Positions 1-6,393 of a stretch of DNA of 23,554 nucleotides are shown piece after piece (positions within the stretch are counted from its first letter, which is position 1; each line of letters begins with the position of its first letter). The DNA is from Actinomycetes bacterium (lineage in GTDB: Bacteria; Actinomycetota; Actinomycetes; Propionibacteriales; Propionibacteriaceae), in assembly GCA_023443125.1 (NCBI GenBank), contig JAEZVO010000040.1:1-23554 (forward strand), given 5' to 3'. The notes beneath the pieces were generated by a model, which saw only the letters and a list, made by a program, of their open reading frames with translations, was not told where the DNA came from and ran no database searches. A program made the position numbers and the translations under genes.

Positions 1-2
1 TC

Positions 3-296
3 GAGGCGGTCGCGTCCGTCGGCAGCAAGGGCGACTCCTACGATAACGCGATGGCCGAGGCGCTGAACTCGCTGTTCAAGGCCGAGTGCATCCGCAACCC
101 CGCGATGCGACCCACAGGCGGCTGGAAGCACGTCGGCGACGTCGAGATCGCCGTGGCCGAGTACATCGACTGGTACAACCACCGCCGCCTCCACGGCGAG
201 CTCAGCCACGTCCCGCCCGTCGAGTTCGAGACCAACTACTGGTCCCGACACCCCACCACCCACTACCGTGAGGAGAAGGTCCTCACCAAGGCCTAA
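3..296 (+). CDS. IS3-family transposase, C-terminal part (truncated by window edge)
   Basis: This is the end of an IS3-family DDE transposase (OrfB/integrase core), which joins insertion-sequence ends to target DNA. The frame is open from base 3, so the gene starts outside the window. The peptide contains GDSYDNAMAEALNSLFKAE, the hallmark block around the last catalytic Glu of IS3 integrases. It is followed by a YIDWYNHRRLHGELSHVPPV segment typical of the C-terminal end. The TAA stop lies about 40 bases before the right terminal repeat, as is usual for a complete IS3 right end. I see no sign of decay in the visible part. The N-terminal half, OrfA and the left end cannot be judged. Confidence 0.9.
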   Translation, partial: EAVASVGSKGDSYDNAMAEALNSLFKAECIRNPAMRPTGGWKHVGDVEIAVAEYIDWYNHRRLHGELSHVPPVEFETNYWSRHPTTHYREEKVLTKA

Positions 297-307
297 ACCA
301 ACTAACC

Positions 308-335
308 AAGTCTCCACCGATCCCGGGGCGATTCA
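308..335 (+). repeat. Right terminal inverted repeat of the IS3-family element
   Basis: Just after the transposase stop, a GC-rich stretch ends in ATTCA. Read on the minus strand it begins TGAATCGCCCCGGGATCGG, which fits IS3-family ends (start TGA, GC-rich). The element therefore most likely ends at 335. The left end and target duplication lie outside the window, so the exact boundary is inferred. The next gene starts only about 18 bases further on, so this insertion end directly abuts its leader. Confidence 0.6.
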
Positions 336-353
336 ATCCGAGGGTGGCCCGTC

Positions 354-557
354 GTGGCTGACCTCTCGATTCTGCAGGCCGCGACCGACCGTTTAGCTGA
401 TGCGGAGGCGGCTGTTTCCGCCGCGCAAGACGCCCGCAACCGTGCCATCGTTGATGCCCTCGATAGCGGTGCCAGGGTTTTGGAAGTCCAGATGGTCACG
501 GGGCTATCTGGTGCCCGTGTTTCACAGATTCGCTCCAGATTGAAGGCCAAATTGTGA
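354..557 (+). CDS. Small helix-turn-helix protein, first gene of a two-gene operon
   Basis: This is a 67-residue protein with a GTG start. Residues 5-35 form an alanine-rich helix with heptad-like spacing, possibly a coiled coil. Residues 40-62 (around VTGLSGARVSQIRSRL) look like a helix-turn-helix with a recognition helix, resembling the small sigma-region-4-like proteins common on mobile elements. Its stop overlaps the start of the next gene by four bases (GTGA), which points to translational coupling and a shared role. It starts 18 bases after the IS3 end, so its native promoter may have been separated or replaced by the insertion. Base composition is visibly less GC-rich than in the genes from 2446 onward. 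It could be a regulator of its partner; the function is inferred. Confidence 0.6.
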   Translation: MADLSILQAATDRLADAEAAVSAAQDARNRAIVDALDSGARVLEVQMVTGLSGARVSQIRSRLKAKL

Positions 558-1087
558 CAGGCGGGCGAGACGAGCAGGATAGGGAGGTACAGTACGAGCA
601 TGAGCACGATGCAGGCGGTAGTGAACGGGTACCGGAGCCTCAACATGTTCCCGAGCCGACGACTTCGCGACACCCGGACGCGATTGGAGCGGGCGCAGAT
701 GATCAGAATGGCCCAGCTCAGCCGCCCATACCGGGAATACCGGGGCCAGGAGCGTTCTTCGACCAAATAGTTGCGCAGTCCTACTCGGGGCCGATCCCGC
801 CGGAGGTGCTGCTGATGTATGAGGACGTTGTGCCAGGGTCTGCCCAGCGGGTCTTAGAGGCGACATTGCTTGAGCCCGAGAATCGTATTTCCCGGCTGGC
901 TGACGCAGAGATTGAGACTGCTCGTCGCGGGCAAGGGTGGGCTATCTTCTTGGCACTGGCGTGCATCGTTATTGCTACCGTGTTTTTCGCTCGGGGCTCG
1001 AATGTTGCCGGTGCCGCGTTCATGAGCTACCCGCTCGTGATGTTGATAGGCACATTCATTCCTGCCATCGGCGGGAAGCGAAAGTAA
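554..1087 (+). CDS. DUF2335-like membrane protein
   Basis: This is a 177-residue protein of unknown function. Residues 1-65 are polar, rich in Glu, Pro and Gly, and probably disordered. Residues 77-101 contain YSGPIPPEVLLMYEDVVPGS, a block typical of predicted membrane proteins annotated DUF2335. A charged helix (about 105-126) leads into two C-terminal membrane segments at about 128-146 and 151-172, then a short Lys/Arg tail. The likely topology is a cytoplasmic N-terminal domain anchored by a helical hairpin. The gene overlaps the upstream helix-turn-helix gene by four bases. It lies between an IS3 end and a tRNA fragment, which suggests cargo of an integrated element. A role in phage or element exclusion is possible but unproven. 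Confidence 0.6.
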   Translation: MTGGRDEQDREVQYEHEHDAGGSERVPEPQHVPEPTTSRHPDAIGAGADDQNGPAQPPIPGIPGPGAFFDQIVAQSYSGPIPPEVLLMYEDVVPGSAQRVLEATLLEPENRISRLADAEIETARRGQGWAIFLALACIVIATVFFARGSNVAGAAFMSYPLVMLIGTFIPAIGGKRK

Positions 1088-1152
1088 TCGGCACTGACTT
1101 ATCCTGATGGTGTCGCTGGGCATGTTGGCCGGCTCAGCGCCATGAAATAACG

Positions 1153-1193
1153 GAACCGCCCTGACTGGGTATGTCACCTTGTCGGGGCGGTTC
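1153..1193 (+). terminator. 13-bp stem-loop downstream of the DUF2335-like gene
   Basis: Arms 1153-1165 and 1181-1193 pair over 13 bases with a single G-U wobble around a 15-nt loop. The hairpin lies 65 bases after the stop of the two-gene operon. There is no T-tract after it, so if it ends transcription it does so by the U-poor mode common in actinobacteria. Confidence 0.45.
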
Positions 1194-1269
1194 TGCGTTG
1201 GGTGTCCTGCGGTTGGTGCGCGACTGTACCGAAACCGTACTGTTCCCGGTTTGGCTAGGGGTTTGGCGC

Positions 1270-1315
1270 CTTCCCAAGCTGAATGTTGCGGGTTCGAATC
1301 CCGTTGTCCGCTCCA
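1270..1315 (+). other. 3' half of a tRNA-Gly gene, probable attachment-site scar
   Basis: The stretch starts with an anticodon-loop-like TTCCCAA followed by GCTGA. It continues through a full T-arm (GCGGG, TTCGAAT, CCCGT) and ends TGTCCGC-T-CCA, the acceptor 3' strand, discriminator and CCA. The 5' half of a tRNA is missing: the bases before it neither pair with the acceptor strand nor form a D-arm. Read as a tRNA, the anticodon would be CCC (glycine). Fragments running from the anticodon loop to the 3' end are the classic product of tyrosine-recombinase integration into tRNA genes. The intact copy would be expected at the other end of the element, left of this window. Confidence 0.6.
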
Positions 1316-1328
1316 ATGTGAAGCGGCG

Positions 1329-1378
1329 AGATAGATCAAGTTCGTGGTTGGTCTACCCGCCACGAACTTGATCTATCT
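1329..1378. repeat. Perfect 19-bp inverted repeat (hairpin)
   Basis: Arms 1329-1347 and 1360-1378 are perfectly complementary over 19 bases around a 12-base loop. TTT follows on the plus strand. It lies downstream of the TadE-like gene (read on the minus strand) and next to the tRNA fragment. It could terminate transcription in either direction. The stem sequence differs from the other long hairpins in the window. Confidence 0.7.
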
Positions 1379-1410
1379 TTCGGTTTGCCGCGGGGGAGCG
1401 CCGATAGCGG

Positions 1411-1776
1411 CTAGTCGTCAGTGAGGCGCTCGGTGGGAGCAGTTGCTTCAGCGCGGATATCCGTCGGGAAAAACGGTACGACGACGACCGCCCGTCCGGT
1501 GACTGTGGCCGACGTGGTATCGCCGCGACGATGCACCGTCGCCGACACGTCCGTGAGCGACCCGTTGGCGGTGGCGTCGTGAGCGGCGTGCTGACCGGCA
1601 GCTTCCGTGGCACCGTAGGCGGCAGCGGCGCGGGCCGCGTCCTGTGCTGCCGCGTGGGCCGTCGTCTGCGCCCATGACATCATCGCCCACTGCACCGCGA
1701 GCAAGAAGATGCCGATGACGACGGGTAGCAGCAGGGACACCTGCACCGACCCGCTCAGCCCTCGCTCATCTCGCAT
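1411..1776 (-). CDS. TadE-like pilus assembly protein
   Basis: This is a 121-residue protein of the TadE/TadG class, minor pilin-like subunits of Flp/Tad pili. Residues 1-10 are charged (MRDERGLSGS). A hydrophobic helix at about 12-34 (VSLLLPVVIGIFLLAVQW) follows, with the usual pilin-like N-terminal pattern, then an Ala-rich amphipathic stretch and a small beta-rich domain. Tad genes normally sit in a cluster (tadA, tadB, tadC, flp, tadE, tadG). Here no such neighbour is visible: upstream on the same strand is 669 bases of repeats, and downstream is the tRNA fragment. It may be an orphan cut off from its cluster, or an isolated secretion-type gene. Family assignment is from the N-terminal pattern only. 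Confidence 0.7.
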   Translation of the reverse strand: MRDERGLSGSVQVSLLLPVVIGIFLLAVQWAMMSWAQTTAHAAAQDAARAAAAYGATEAAGQHAAHDATANGSLTDVSATVHRRGDTTSATVTGRAVVVVPFFPTDIRAEATAPTERLTDD

Positions 1777-1860
1777 GGCACATTCTTAGCTGATCGACGG
1801 GTCACCTCGCGCCAGAATCGTCCCCCTGTGGATAACTCGACGGTCGGAGTGCTGACGCTC

Positions 1861-2068
1861 GGTGGTTGAGTAGCGGCCGTAGGCCGCGTATCGAAATCCG
1901 GGCGCTGCGTCTCGATAGGGCGGCTGCGCCACCTACTCGACGATCAGGGGGGAAGGGTCGGCGAGTGTACGTCGGCACCGGTGGTTGAGCCGCCCGAGCA
2001 GCGGGCGTGTGGAACCCCCGCCATCCCGGTGATTGAGTAGCGCCCGAAGGGCGCGTATCGAAATCACC
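1861..2068. repeat. Cluster of REP-like palindromic units
   Basis: Units share a half-motif close to GTTGAGTAGCG...CGCGTATCGAAA, often read in inverted form as TCTCGATA...CTACTCGACGA. Clear units are 1861-1898, 1907-1947 (inverted), 1979-2017 (degenerate) and 2028-2068. The last is nearly a full palindrome, with GGTGATT and AAATCACC as outer ends and GCGCCC-GAA-GGGCGC in the centre. A further inverted unit is at 2171-2205. Similar intergenic palindromes with CTACTCAACC/GATACGC cores are common in actinobacterial genomes; their role is unknown. Confidence 0.65.
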
Positions 2069-2075
2069 TGTCACG

Positions 2076-2157
2076 AAACTTCACAATCCGTACGCAGATG
2101 AGATGAAGGGCCCGATTTTGGGGCGTTAGGTCAAACTGCGTACGGATTGTGAAGTTT
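2076..2157. repeat. 82-base hairpin element, copy 1
   Basis: Arms 2076-2097 and 2136-2157 are perfect inverted repeats of 22 bases enclosing a 38-base loop. The right arm runs into a six-T tract (2155-2160) on the plus strand, as in an intrinsic terminator. The same design, with 22-bp arms, a 38-nt loop and the shared stem word CTGCGTACGGATT, recurs at 19333-19414. Confidence 0.85.
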
Positions 2158-2192
2158 TTTCTCTCGCTGCGTCTCGATACGGGCCTTCGGCC

Positions 2193-2336
2193 CTACTCGA
2201 CGAACGGGGTGAGGTAGGCGGGCCCTACTCGACGAACGGGGTGAGGTAGGTGGGGCCTACTCGACGAACGGGGTGAGGTAGGCGGGTCCTACTCGACGAT
2301 CGGGGTGAGGTAGGTGGGGCCTACTCGACGGTCGAA
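2193..2336. repeat. 32-bp tandem repeat, 4.5 copies
   Basis: Units beginning CTACTCGACG start at 2193, 2225, 2257, 2289 and 2321, an exact 32-base spacing. Four units are complete and the fifth breaks off after about 16 bases. Copies differ by a few substitutions (GAACGG or GATCGG; AGGCGGG or AGGTGGG). There are no unique spacers, so this is a minisatellite. The unit start is the right half of the palindromic unit at 2171-2205, from which the array probably grew. Confidence 0.85.
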
Positions 2337-2388
2337 AGGGCGCCGCCTGCTCGACGATCGGGGGAGGCGGCGCGCTGCCTACTCGAAA

Positions 2389-2431
2389 CGCTCGAGGGCC
2401 GCCCCGCACACAGCGAGACGGCCCTCGAGCG
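2389..2431 (-). terminator. Terminator hairpin of metQ
   Basis: Arms 2389-2401 and 2419-2431 are perfect 13-base inverted repeats around a 17-base loop. The hairpin lies 15 bases beyond the metQ stop codon in the direction of transcription and is followed by TTTC on the minus strand. The strong GC-rich stem and its position make it the likely end of the metNIQ transcript. Confidence 0.7.
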
Positions 2432-2445
2432 CAACAACGGCGCGA

Positions 2446-3306
2446 TCAGCCGGGGATGACGTCGCCGGATGGCCACTCGGACTTGATGAATTCCTTCACC
2501 TTGTCAGAGTGGAGCAGCTCGTCGAGCTTCTGCACGCCCTCGTTGTCGTTGTCCTTGCGCCACGCAACCACGTTGGCGTAGGGGTTGTTCTCCACCTTTT
2601 CGGACAGCACGGCCTTCGACGCGTCGAGGCCAGCGGTGAGTACGAAGTTGGCGTTCACGATGGCGAGGTCGATGCCGGGATCGTCCACCATCTGCACTAC
2701 AACCTCAGGCTGTAGCTCCTCAAACTTCAGCCCCTTCGGGTTCTGCTCGGGCTTCAGATCGAGCACCGACGACTCCAAGGTGATGTCCTTCAACAGACCG
2801 CCTTCCTGCAACAGCAGGAGCGCACGCGCCTGGTTGGACACGTCGTTCGTAATGGCAACCTTCGCACCCTCGGGCACCTCGTCGATGGACTTCACCTCGC
2901 GGGCAAACACGCGCATGGGCTCGATGTGCACGCCCTCGCCGTGCTCGAACTCGTAGCCCTTGTTCGCTATCTCCGCTTCGAGGTATGGCAGGTGCTGGAA
3001 GTAGTTGGCGTCGAGTTCGCCGCTGTCCAGCGTCTGGTTCGGCAGAACGTAGTCGTCGAACTCCTTGATGGTGATGGAGATGCCTGCGTCCTCGGCGAGG
3101 TTGTCGCGCACGTACTCGAGGATCTTCGCATGGGGCACCGGGCTAGCGCCCACAACCACTTCGGTGGCGCCCCCCTTCGCGTCGGCGCCGCCGTCGTTCG
3201 ACGCTGCCTTCGAGCTGCCGTCGGACGAGGCATCGGTACCGCCGCAGGCGGTGAGAGACATGGCGGCTGCCAACGAGGCAGCAACTACAGTAAGAAGCTT
3301 TCGCAT
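2446..3306 (-). CDS. metQ: MetQ, methionine-binding lipoprotein of the ABC importer
   Basis: This is the substrate-binding lipoprotein that captures methionine outside the membrane and delivers it to MetNI. The 286-residue protein starts at the ATG at 3306, preceded by AAAGGAG at 8 bases. An in-frame ATG 33 bases upstream lacks such a site. Residues 1-20 form a lipoprotein signal peptide with lipobox LTAC and the lipidated Cys21, then a Ser/Gly/Asp linker. The mature part is of the NlpA/MetQ family (PNQTLDSGELDANYFQHLPY, later MVDDPGIDLAIVNANF). It follows metI on the same strand after a 100-base gap and ends at a strong terminator. Substrate could be L- or D-methionine; both are known for the family. 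Confidence 0.93.
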   Translation of the reverse strand: MRKLLTVVAASLAAAMSLTACGGTDASSDGSSKAASNDGGADAKGGATEVVVGASPVPHAKILEYVRDNLAEDAGISITIKEFDDYVLPNQTLDSGELDANYFQHLPYLEAEIANKGYEFEHGEGVHIEPMRVFAREVKSIDEVPEGAKVAITNDVSNQARALLLLQEGGLLKDITLESSVLDLKPEQNPKGLKFEELQPEVVVQMVDDPGIDLAIVNANFVLTAGLDASKAVLSEKVENNPYANVVAWRKDNDNEGVQKLDELLHSDKVKEFIKSEWPSGDVIPG

Positions 3307-3374
3307 AGGAATGACTCCTTTGCTCGGGGCCAACAACAAGTTGACCAGTTCTTCAATGCCGGCCTGAGCCGACG

Positions 3375-3391
3375 CCCCACGGGATGTGGGG
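3375..3391. other. Small hairpin in the metI-metQ gap
   Basis: CCCCAC (3375-3380) and GTGGGG (3386-3391) form a 6-bp stem with a 5-base loop in the 100-base gap between metI and metQ. A hairpin at this position could trim or protect the mRNA so that the binding protein is made in excess over the membrane parts. That role is inference. Confidence 0.35.
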
Positions 3392-3406
3392 ACAACCTAG
3401 GGAATG

Positions 3407-4072
3407 TCAGCGGTGGTCAACCAGCCGAACCAGCAGCTCACCGGCCAGCTGGATGACCTGCACCACCACGATCAGGATCACGATGGTGATCACCATCACC
3501 TCGGGAATAAAACGCTGGTAGCCGTAGTTGTAGGCCAGACGCCCCAGCCCGCCACCACCGACGAGCCCGGCCATCGCGGAATACCCGACGATGGTGACGA
3601 GCGTCGTCGTCATCGCTGCAATCAGCGACGGCAGCGCCTCCCTCAGCCACACCTTCCAGATGATCTGAATCTTCGACGAACCCATCGCGCGGGCGGCATC
3701 CGTCTTGCCCGACGGCACGTCGCGCAGCGCGCTTTCCACCAGCCGTGCGAAAAACGGAATCGCGGCAATCGTGAGCGACACACTGGCCGCGATCGGCCCG
3801 ACCGCCGTACCGATGAGCATCGTCGTAAATCCGATGAGCGACACCATCAAGATGGCGTACGGGAACGACCGCACCACGTTCACAACGACGCCGAGCGCAC
3901 CACCAGCGACGCGTCCCCAGCGCCCAAGCGTGTTGAAGTTGAACAGCGCGACGCCCAACGGCAGCCCGACCAGGATCGTGAAGAACCCGGAGATGCCGAG
4001 CATCAACAACGACTCCCACAAGCCCACCTGAATGGCGTCCCACATTTGCGGGGTCACGGCAGAGAAATCCAT
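3407..4072 (-). CDS. metI: MetI, methionine ABC transporter permease
   Basis: This is the integral membrane subunit that forms the methionine channel and docks onto MetN. The 221-residue length is normal for MetI. Several hydrophobic segments are visible, starting LWESLLMLGISGFFTILVG. The coupling-helix (EAA-type) stretch ARAMGSSKIQIIWKVWLREA lies at about 137-156. The ATG at 4072 shares one base with the metN stop (TGATG), so the two proteins are translationally coupled. The gene order metN-metI-metQ is the usual one for this importer. Confidence 0.93.
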   Translation of the reverse strand: MDFSAVTPQMWDAIQVGLWESLLMLGISGFFTILVGLPLGVALFNFNTLGRWGRVAGGALGVVVNVVRSFPYAILMVSLIGFTTMLIGTAVGPIAASVSLTIAAIPFFARLVESALRDVPSGKTDAARAMGSSKIQIIWKVWLREALPSLIAAMTTTLVTIVGYSAMAGLVGGGGLGRLAYNYGYQRFIPEVMVITIVILIVVVQVIQLAGELLVRLVDHR

Positions 4073-5067
4073 CAGACCGGCACCTCCTGCAGCTCAGACG
4101 TGAGGCACGCGTCGGCACCCTGCTCGAGGAACAACTGCACCACCCGACGAGGGTCCGTGCCGTCGGGAACCGCGATGCGCAGGTGCGAAAACGTGGTGCC
4201 AGCGAGATGCTCGACGCTGCCCGCGATGATCGCCAATTCCGCTCCGACGAGGTTGGATGTATGCGCGATCACCGGCCCGGCAGCCCGAGAGCCGCGGGAC
4301 AGCACGTCGACGAGTGTGCCAGACACGTTGTCGTGGTGGGGGATGCCGAGCAGCATCTGGCTGAGCCTGCCGTCGAGGGAGGACACCACGTCGGTGAGCG
4401 GCCCGCTCTCGATGATGCGCCCGTGGTCGAGCAGCGACACCGAGTTGCAGATGCGCTTCACGACGTTCATCTCGTGCGTAATCACGATCACCGACCGCTC
4501 CGGGCTGCGCAGGCTCAGGATAAGCTCGAGAATCTCGTCGGTGGTGCGTGGGTCGAGGGCCGACGTCGGCTCGTCGAACAGCATCACATCGGGGTGGGTG
4601 GCGAGCGCGCGAGCGATGCCCACCCGCTGCTGCATACCGCCCGAGAGCTGCGACGGGTACAGTCGCGCGGCGTCCGCGAGGCCAACCTGCTCTAACAGTT
4701 CCATCGCGCGAGCGTGGCGTTGTGCGCGGGGCACACCGGCGATCTCTTGTGGGTATGCGACGTTGTTGAGCACCGTGCGCGAATCAAACAGGTTGGCTTG
4801 TTGGAACACCAACCCAATCCGACGGCGCGCCCGGCGCAGGTTGCGATCTGTCGCGCGGGTCAGCTCTTGTCCATTGATCTGGATGCTTCCCGCGCTCGGG
4901 CGCTCCAGCATGGCGAGGCAGCGCACCAACGTCGATTTGCCCGCGCCTGAGTGCCCGATGACGCCGTGCACTTCGCCGTTATCCACGGTCAGCGACACGC
5001 CGTCGAGCGCCAGCACGGTGCGGGATGCACTCACATACTGTTTCGTGAGGTCGGTGACGGTGATCAA
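4072..5067 (-). CDS. metN: MetN, methionine ABC transporter ATPase
   Basis: This is the ATP-hydrolysing subunit of the methionine importer. The 331 residues include Walker A GHSGAGKS (38-45), the Q-loop Gln89, ABC signature LSGGMQQ (141-147), Walker B VMLFDE (161-166) and the switch His198. After about residue 250 comes a C-terminal NIL-type domain, the regulatory domain through which excess methionine inhibits transport in this family. The start is TTG at 5067 (peptide MITVTDL), with AAAGG about six bases upstream. I found no methionine riboswitch upstream. The gene overlaps metI by one base. Confidence 0.93.
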   Translation of the reverse strand: MITVTDLTKQYVSASRTVLALDGVSLTVDNGEVHGVIGHSGAGKSTLVRCLAMLERPSAGSIQINGQELTRATDRNLRRARRRIGLVFQQANLFDSRTVLNNVAYPQEIAGVPRAQRHARAMELLEQVGLADAARLYPSQLSGGMQQRVGIARALATHPDVMLFDEPTSALDPRTTDEILELILSLRSPERSVIVITHEMNVVKRICNSVSLLDHGRIIESGPLTDVVSSLDGRLSQMLLGIPHHDNVSGTLVDVLSRGSRAAGPVIAHTSNLVGAELAIIAGSVEHLAGTTFSHLRIAVPDGTDPRRVVQLFLEQGADACLTSELQEVPV

Positions 5068-5184
5068 CTGCTGCCTTTCCTTTCCCGCTCATTCAACCAG
5101 CCGGGCAGGGGCAGCCCCAACTTTCGTCCAGCCCGACTAGGCGAGATTCACCCACAGCTGAACGAGATCCCGGACTACGACGGG

Positions 5185-5775
5185 TTACGCCCAGCGCGCG
5201 ATGCCCTCAGCCACCTCGTCGAAACGCTCGCGATCGAGAATCGCACCGATCCGGCGCACGGCGTTGGGGTCGATGCGCAGGAACCGGTTAACGCGCACCT
5301 CGGATTGGCGACGCTTGCGGTCCCAATCGCCGCTGCCGATGTCCACCCAGTAGCGTCCGGCGCGCGCCTCCTGCGCCGCGTCGACGTCGTGATCCTTGCT
5401 CGTCACCTGCAAGCCGATCAGCCAATCGCCGTCGCGCCCGATCAGCAACACGGGGCGATCTTTGCCCTGGCTGTGGTCTTCCTCGTAAGGCACCCACGTC
5501 CACACAATTTCGCCCGGGTCGGGCACACCGTCGACGTGTGGGGCGTAGACGGGCTCGATGCGGCCGGTGAAATCGCCGGGGTAGGGGCCGCCCGGCGCCG
5601 GGGTTTCGGGTTGGCTGTGTTGCTTCGACGGCTTGGGTTCCTGCAGATCGCCGGGGGAGGGGCGCACCGTCGTCGGGGCAGCCTTGGAGCGCTTCTGCAA
5701 TGCCCGGCGTCCTTGCTTCGTCGCCTCGTGGACGCCATCCATCACGAGACGCTTGAACAGTCGTCTCCAGTTCAC
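5185..5775 (-). CDS. PemK/MazF-fold protein, stand-alone
   Basis: This is a 196-residue protein with a PemK/MazF-type domain at about 86-190. The domain begins PGEIVWTWVPYEEDHSQGKD and continues RPVLLIGRDGDWLIGLQVT, the conserved core strand of that fold. The first 85 residues are a basic, then Pro/Ser-rich extension not found in classical MazF toxins (about 110 residues). No antitoxin gene lies beside it: its neighbours are a membrane protein upstream and metN downstream. MazF and PemK cut RNA, but stand-alone actinobacterial homologues of this length are widespread and may not be toxins. The start is GTG at 5775. Domain assignment is good; function is open. Confidence 0.75.
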   Translation of the reverse strand: MNWRRLFKRLVMDGVHEATKQGRRALQKRSKAAPTTVRPSPGDLQEPKPSKQHSQPETPAPGGPYPGDFTGRIEPVYAPHVDGVPDPGEIVWTWVPYEEDHSQGKDRPVLLIGRDGDWLIGLQVTSKDHDVDAAQEARAGRYWVDIGSGDWDRKRRQSEVRVNRFLRIDPNAVRRIGAILDRERFDEVAEGIARWA

Positions 5776-5811
5776 GCGGTACCCCTACTTTCTGCGTCGT
5801 CTCGTTCGAGG

Positions 5812-6393
5812 CTAGCGGAAGCGCGGCAGGCGCCCGTAATAGATGGTGTCTGGGCAGGAATAGCGTTCCGGCTCGTGCGAGCGCACTCGTCGCCACTGCT
5901 CGAAATAGCCGTTCACCGGAGGCAGGAACAGCAGCGCGCCTCCCACCAGCACCAGCCCCAAGGCAATCAGCCCGTACAAGTTGATCAACAGCGCGACGAG
6001 CCCCGCCAGCCCTGCGGCGACGAGCGCCCCGACGCGTGCCCAGCCGCGCCCATTCCAAGCCTGGAACCCGACGACCCCCGCGGCCCCACCGGCCAGACCC
6101 GCGAGCCCGGCGTACACGAACTCCAGGAACAGCGAGAACCACTTGCCCGGCTCAGGCTCCACCCACCCGGTGAGGTGCGCGGAAGCGAGGTACGACTCGG
6201 GGTGCGCGGCGCGCCACCAATGCCACCCGTAGCTCCACGCCACCGCAGCCACCGCCACGTACAGCACGATGGAAGCGACGACGAGCACCGCCGGGCGGCG
6301 CGGCTCACCCGTCCGCGGGCTGAGGGGGACGTCGTCGCGAAGCTCCTCGATGGGTGGGAGCGTCGCGATCTCTTTCGGCTCGATATCCGTCAT
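5812..6393 (-). CDS. Small four-helix membrane protein of unknown function
   Basis: This is a 193-residue protein I do not recognise by name. Residues 1-33 are polar (acidic, Pro-rich). Predicted membrane segments lie at about 35-53, 88-111, 120-140 and 141-160. The loop between the first two (SYGWHWWRAAHPESYLASAH) is aromatic-rich and probably outside. A basic tail of about 30 residues ends the protein. Its ATG overlaps the stop of the M20 amidohydrolase by four bases (ATGA), so it is cotranslated with that enzyme. It could be an accessory membrane protein, but the overlap is the only evidence. Confidence 0.75.
   Translation of the reverse strand: MTDIEPKEIATLPPIEELRDDVPLSPRTGEPRRPAVLVVASIVLYVAVAAVAWSYGWHWWRAAHPESYLASAHLTGWVEPEPGKWFSLFLEFVYAGLAGLAGGAAGVVGFQAWNGRGWARVGALVAAGLAGLVALLINLYGLIALGLVLVGGALLFLPPVNGYFEQWRRVRSHEPERYSCPDTIYYGRLPRFR

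Larger units (their letters stand above)
1777..2445. other. 669-base gene-free region filled with repeats
   Basis: I see no credible gene between the TadE-like gene and metQ. The open frames here run through palindromic repeats. The region holds several REP-like palindromes (1861-2068 and 2171-2205), one 82-base hairpin element (2076-2157), a 32-bp tandem array (2193-2336) and the metQ terminator (2389-2431). Such repeat clusters often mark rearrangement or integration points. Confidence 0.75.

Noticed and set aside
1240..1315. Complete tRNA-Gly gene
   Set aside because: No 5' acceptor strand or D-arm is present upstream of 1270, and the bases before the anticodon loop do not pair with its 3' stem.
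854..1363. Minus-strand open frames with SGQRDSNPQHSAWE- and TTGFEPATFSLGRR-like peptides
   Set aside because: These peptides are the known false translation of tRNA 3' halves; here they come from the tRNA-Gly fragment at 1270-1315 and antisense to the DUF2335-like gene.
1802..2074. 90-residue minus-strand open frame
   Set aside because: It runs through REP-like palindromes, is Arg/Pro-rich with no family pattern, and lacks a ribosome binding site.
2193..2336. Possible CRISPR array with 32-base spacing
   Set aside because: The repeat fills the whole period and no unique spacers exist; there are no cas genes nearby. It is a tandem minisatellite.
3404..5140. Long plus-strand open frame opposite metI and metN
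   Set aside because: It is fully antisense to two genes with intact transporter motifs and has low-complexity Arg/Asp/His-rich composition.
5068..5184. Methionine (SAM) riboswitch before metN
   Set aside because: No recognisable SAM-riboswitch core or competing terminator fold could be traced by eye. Not strictly excluded without a covariance search.
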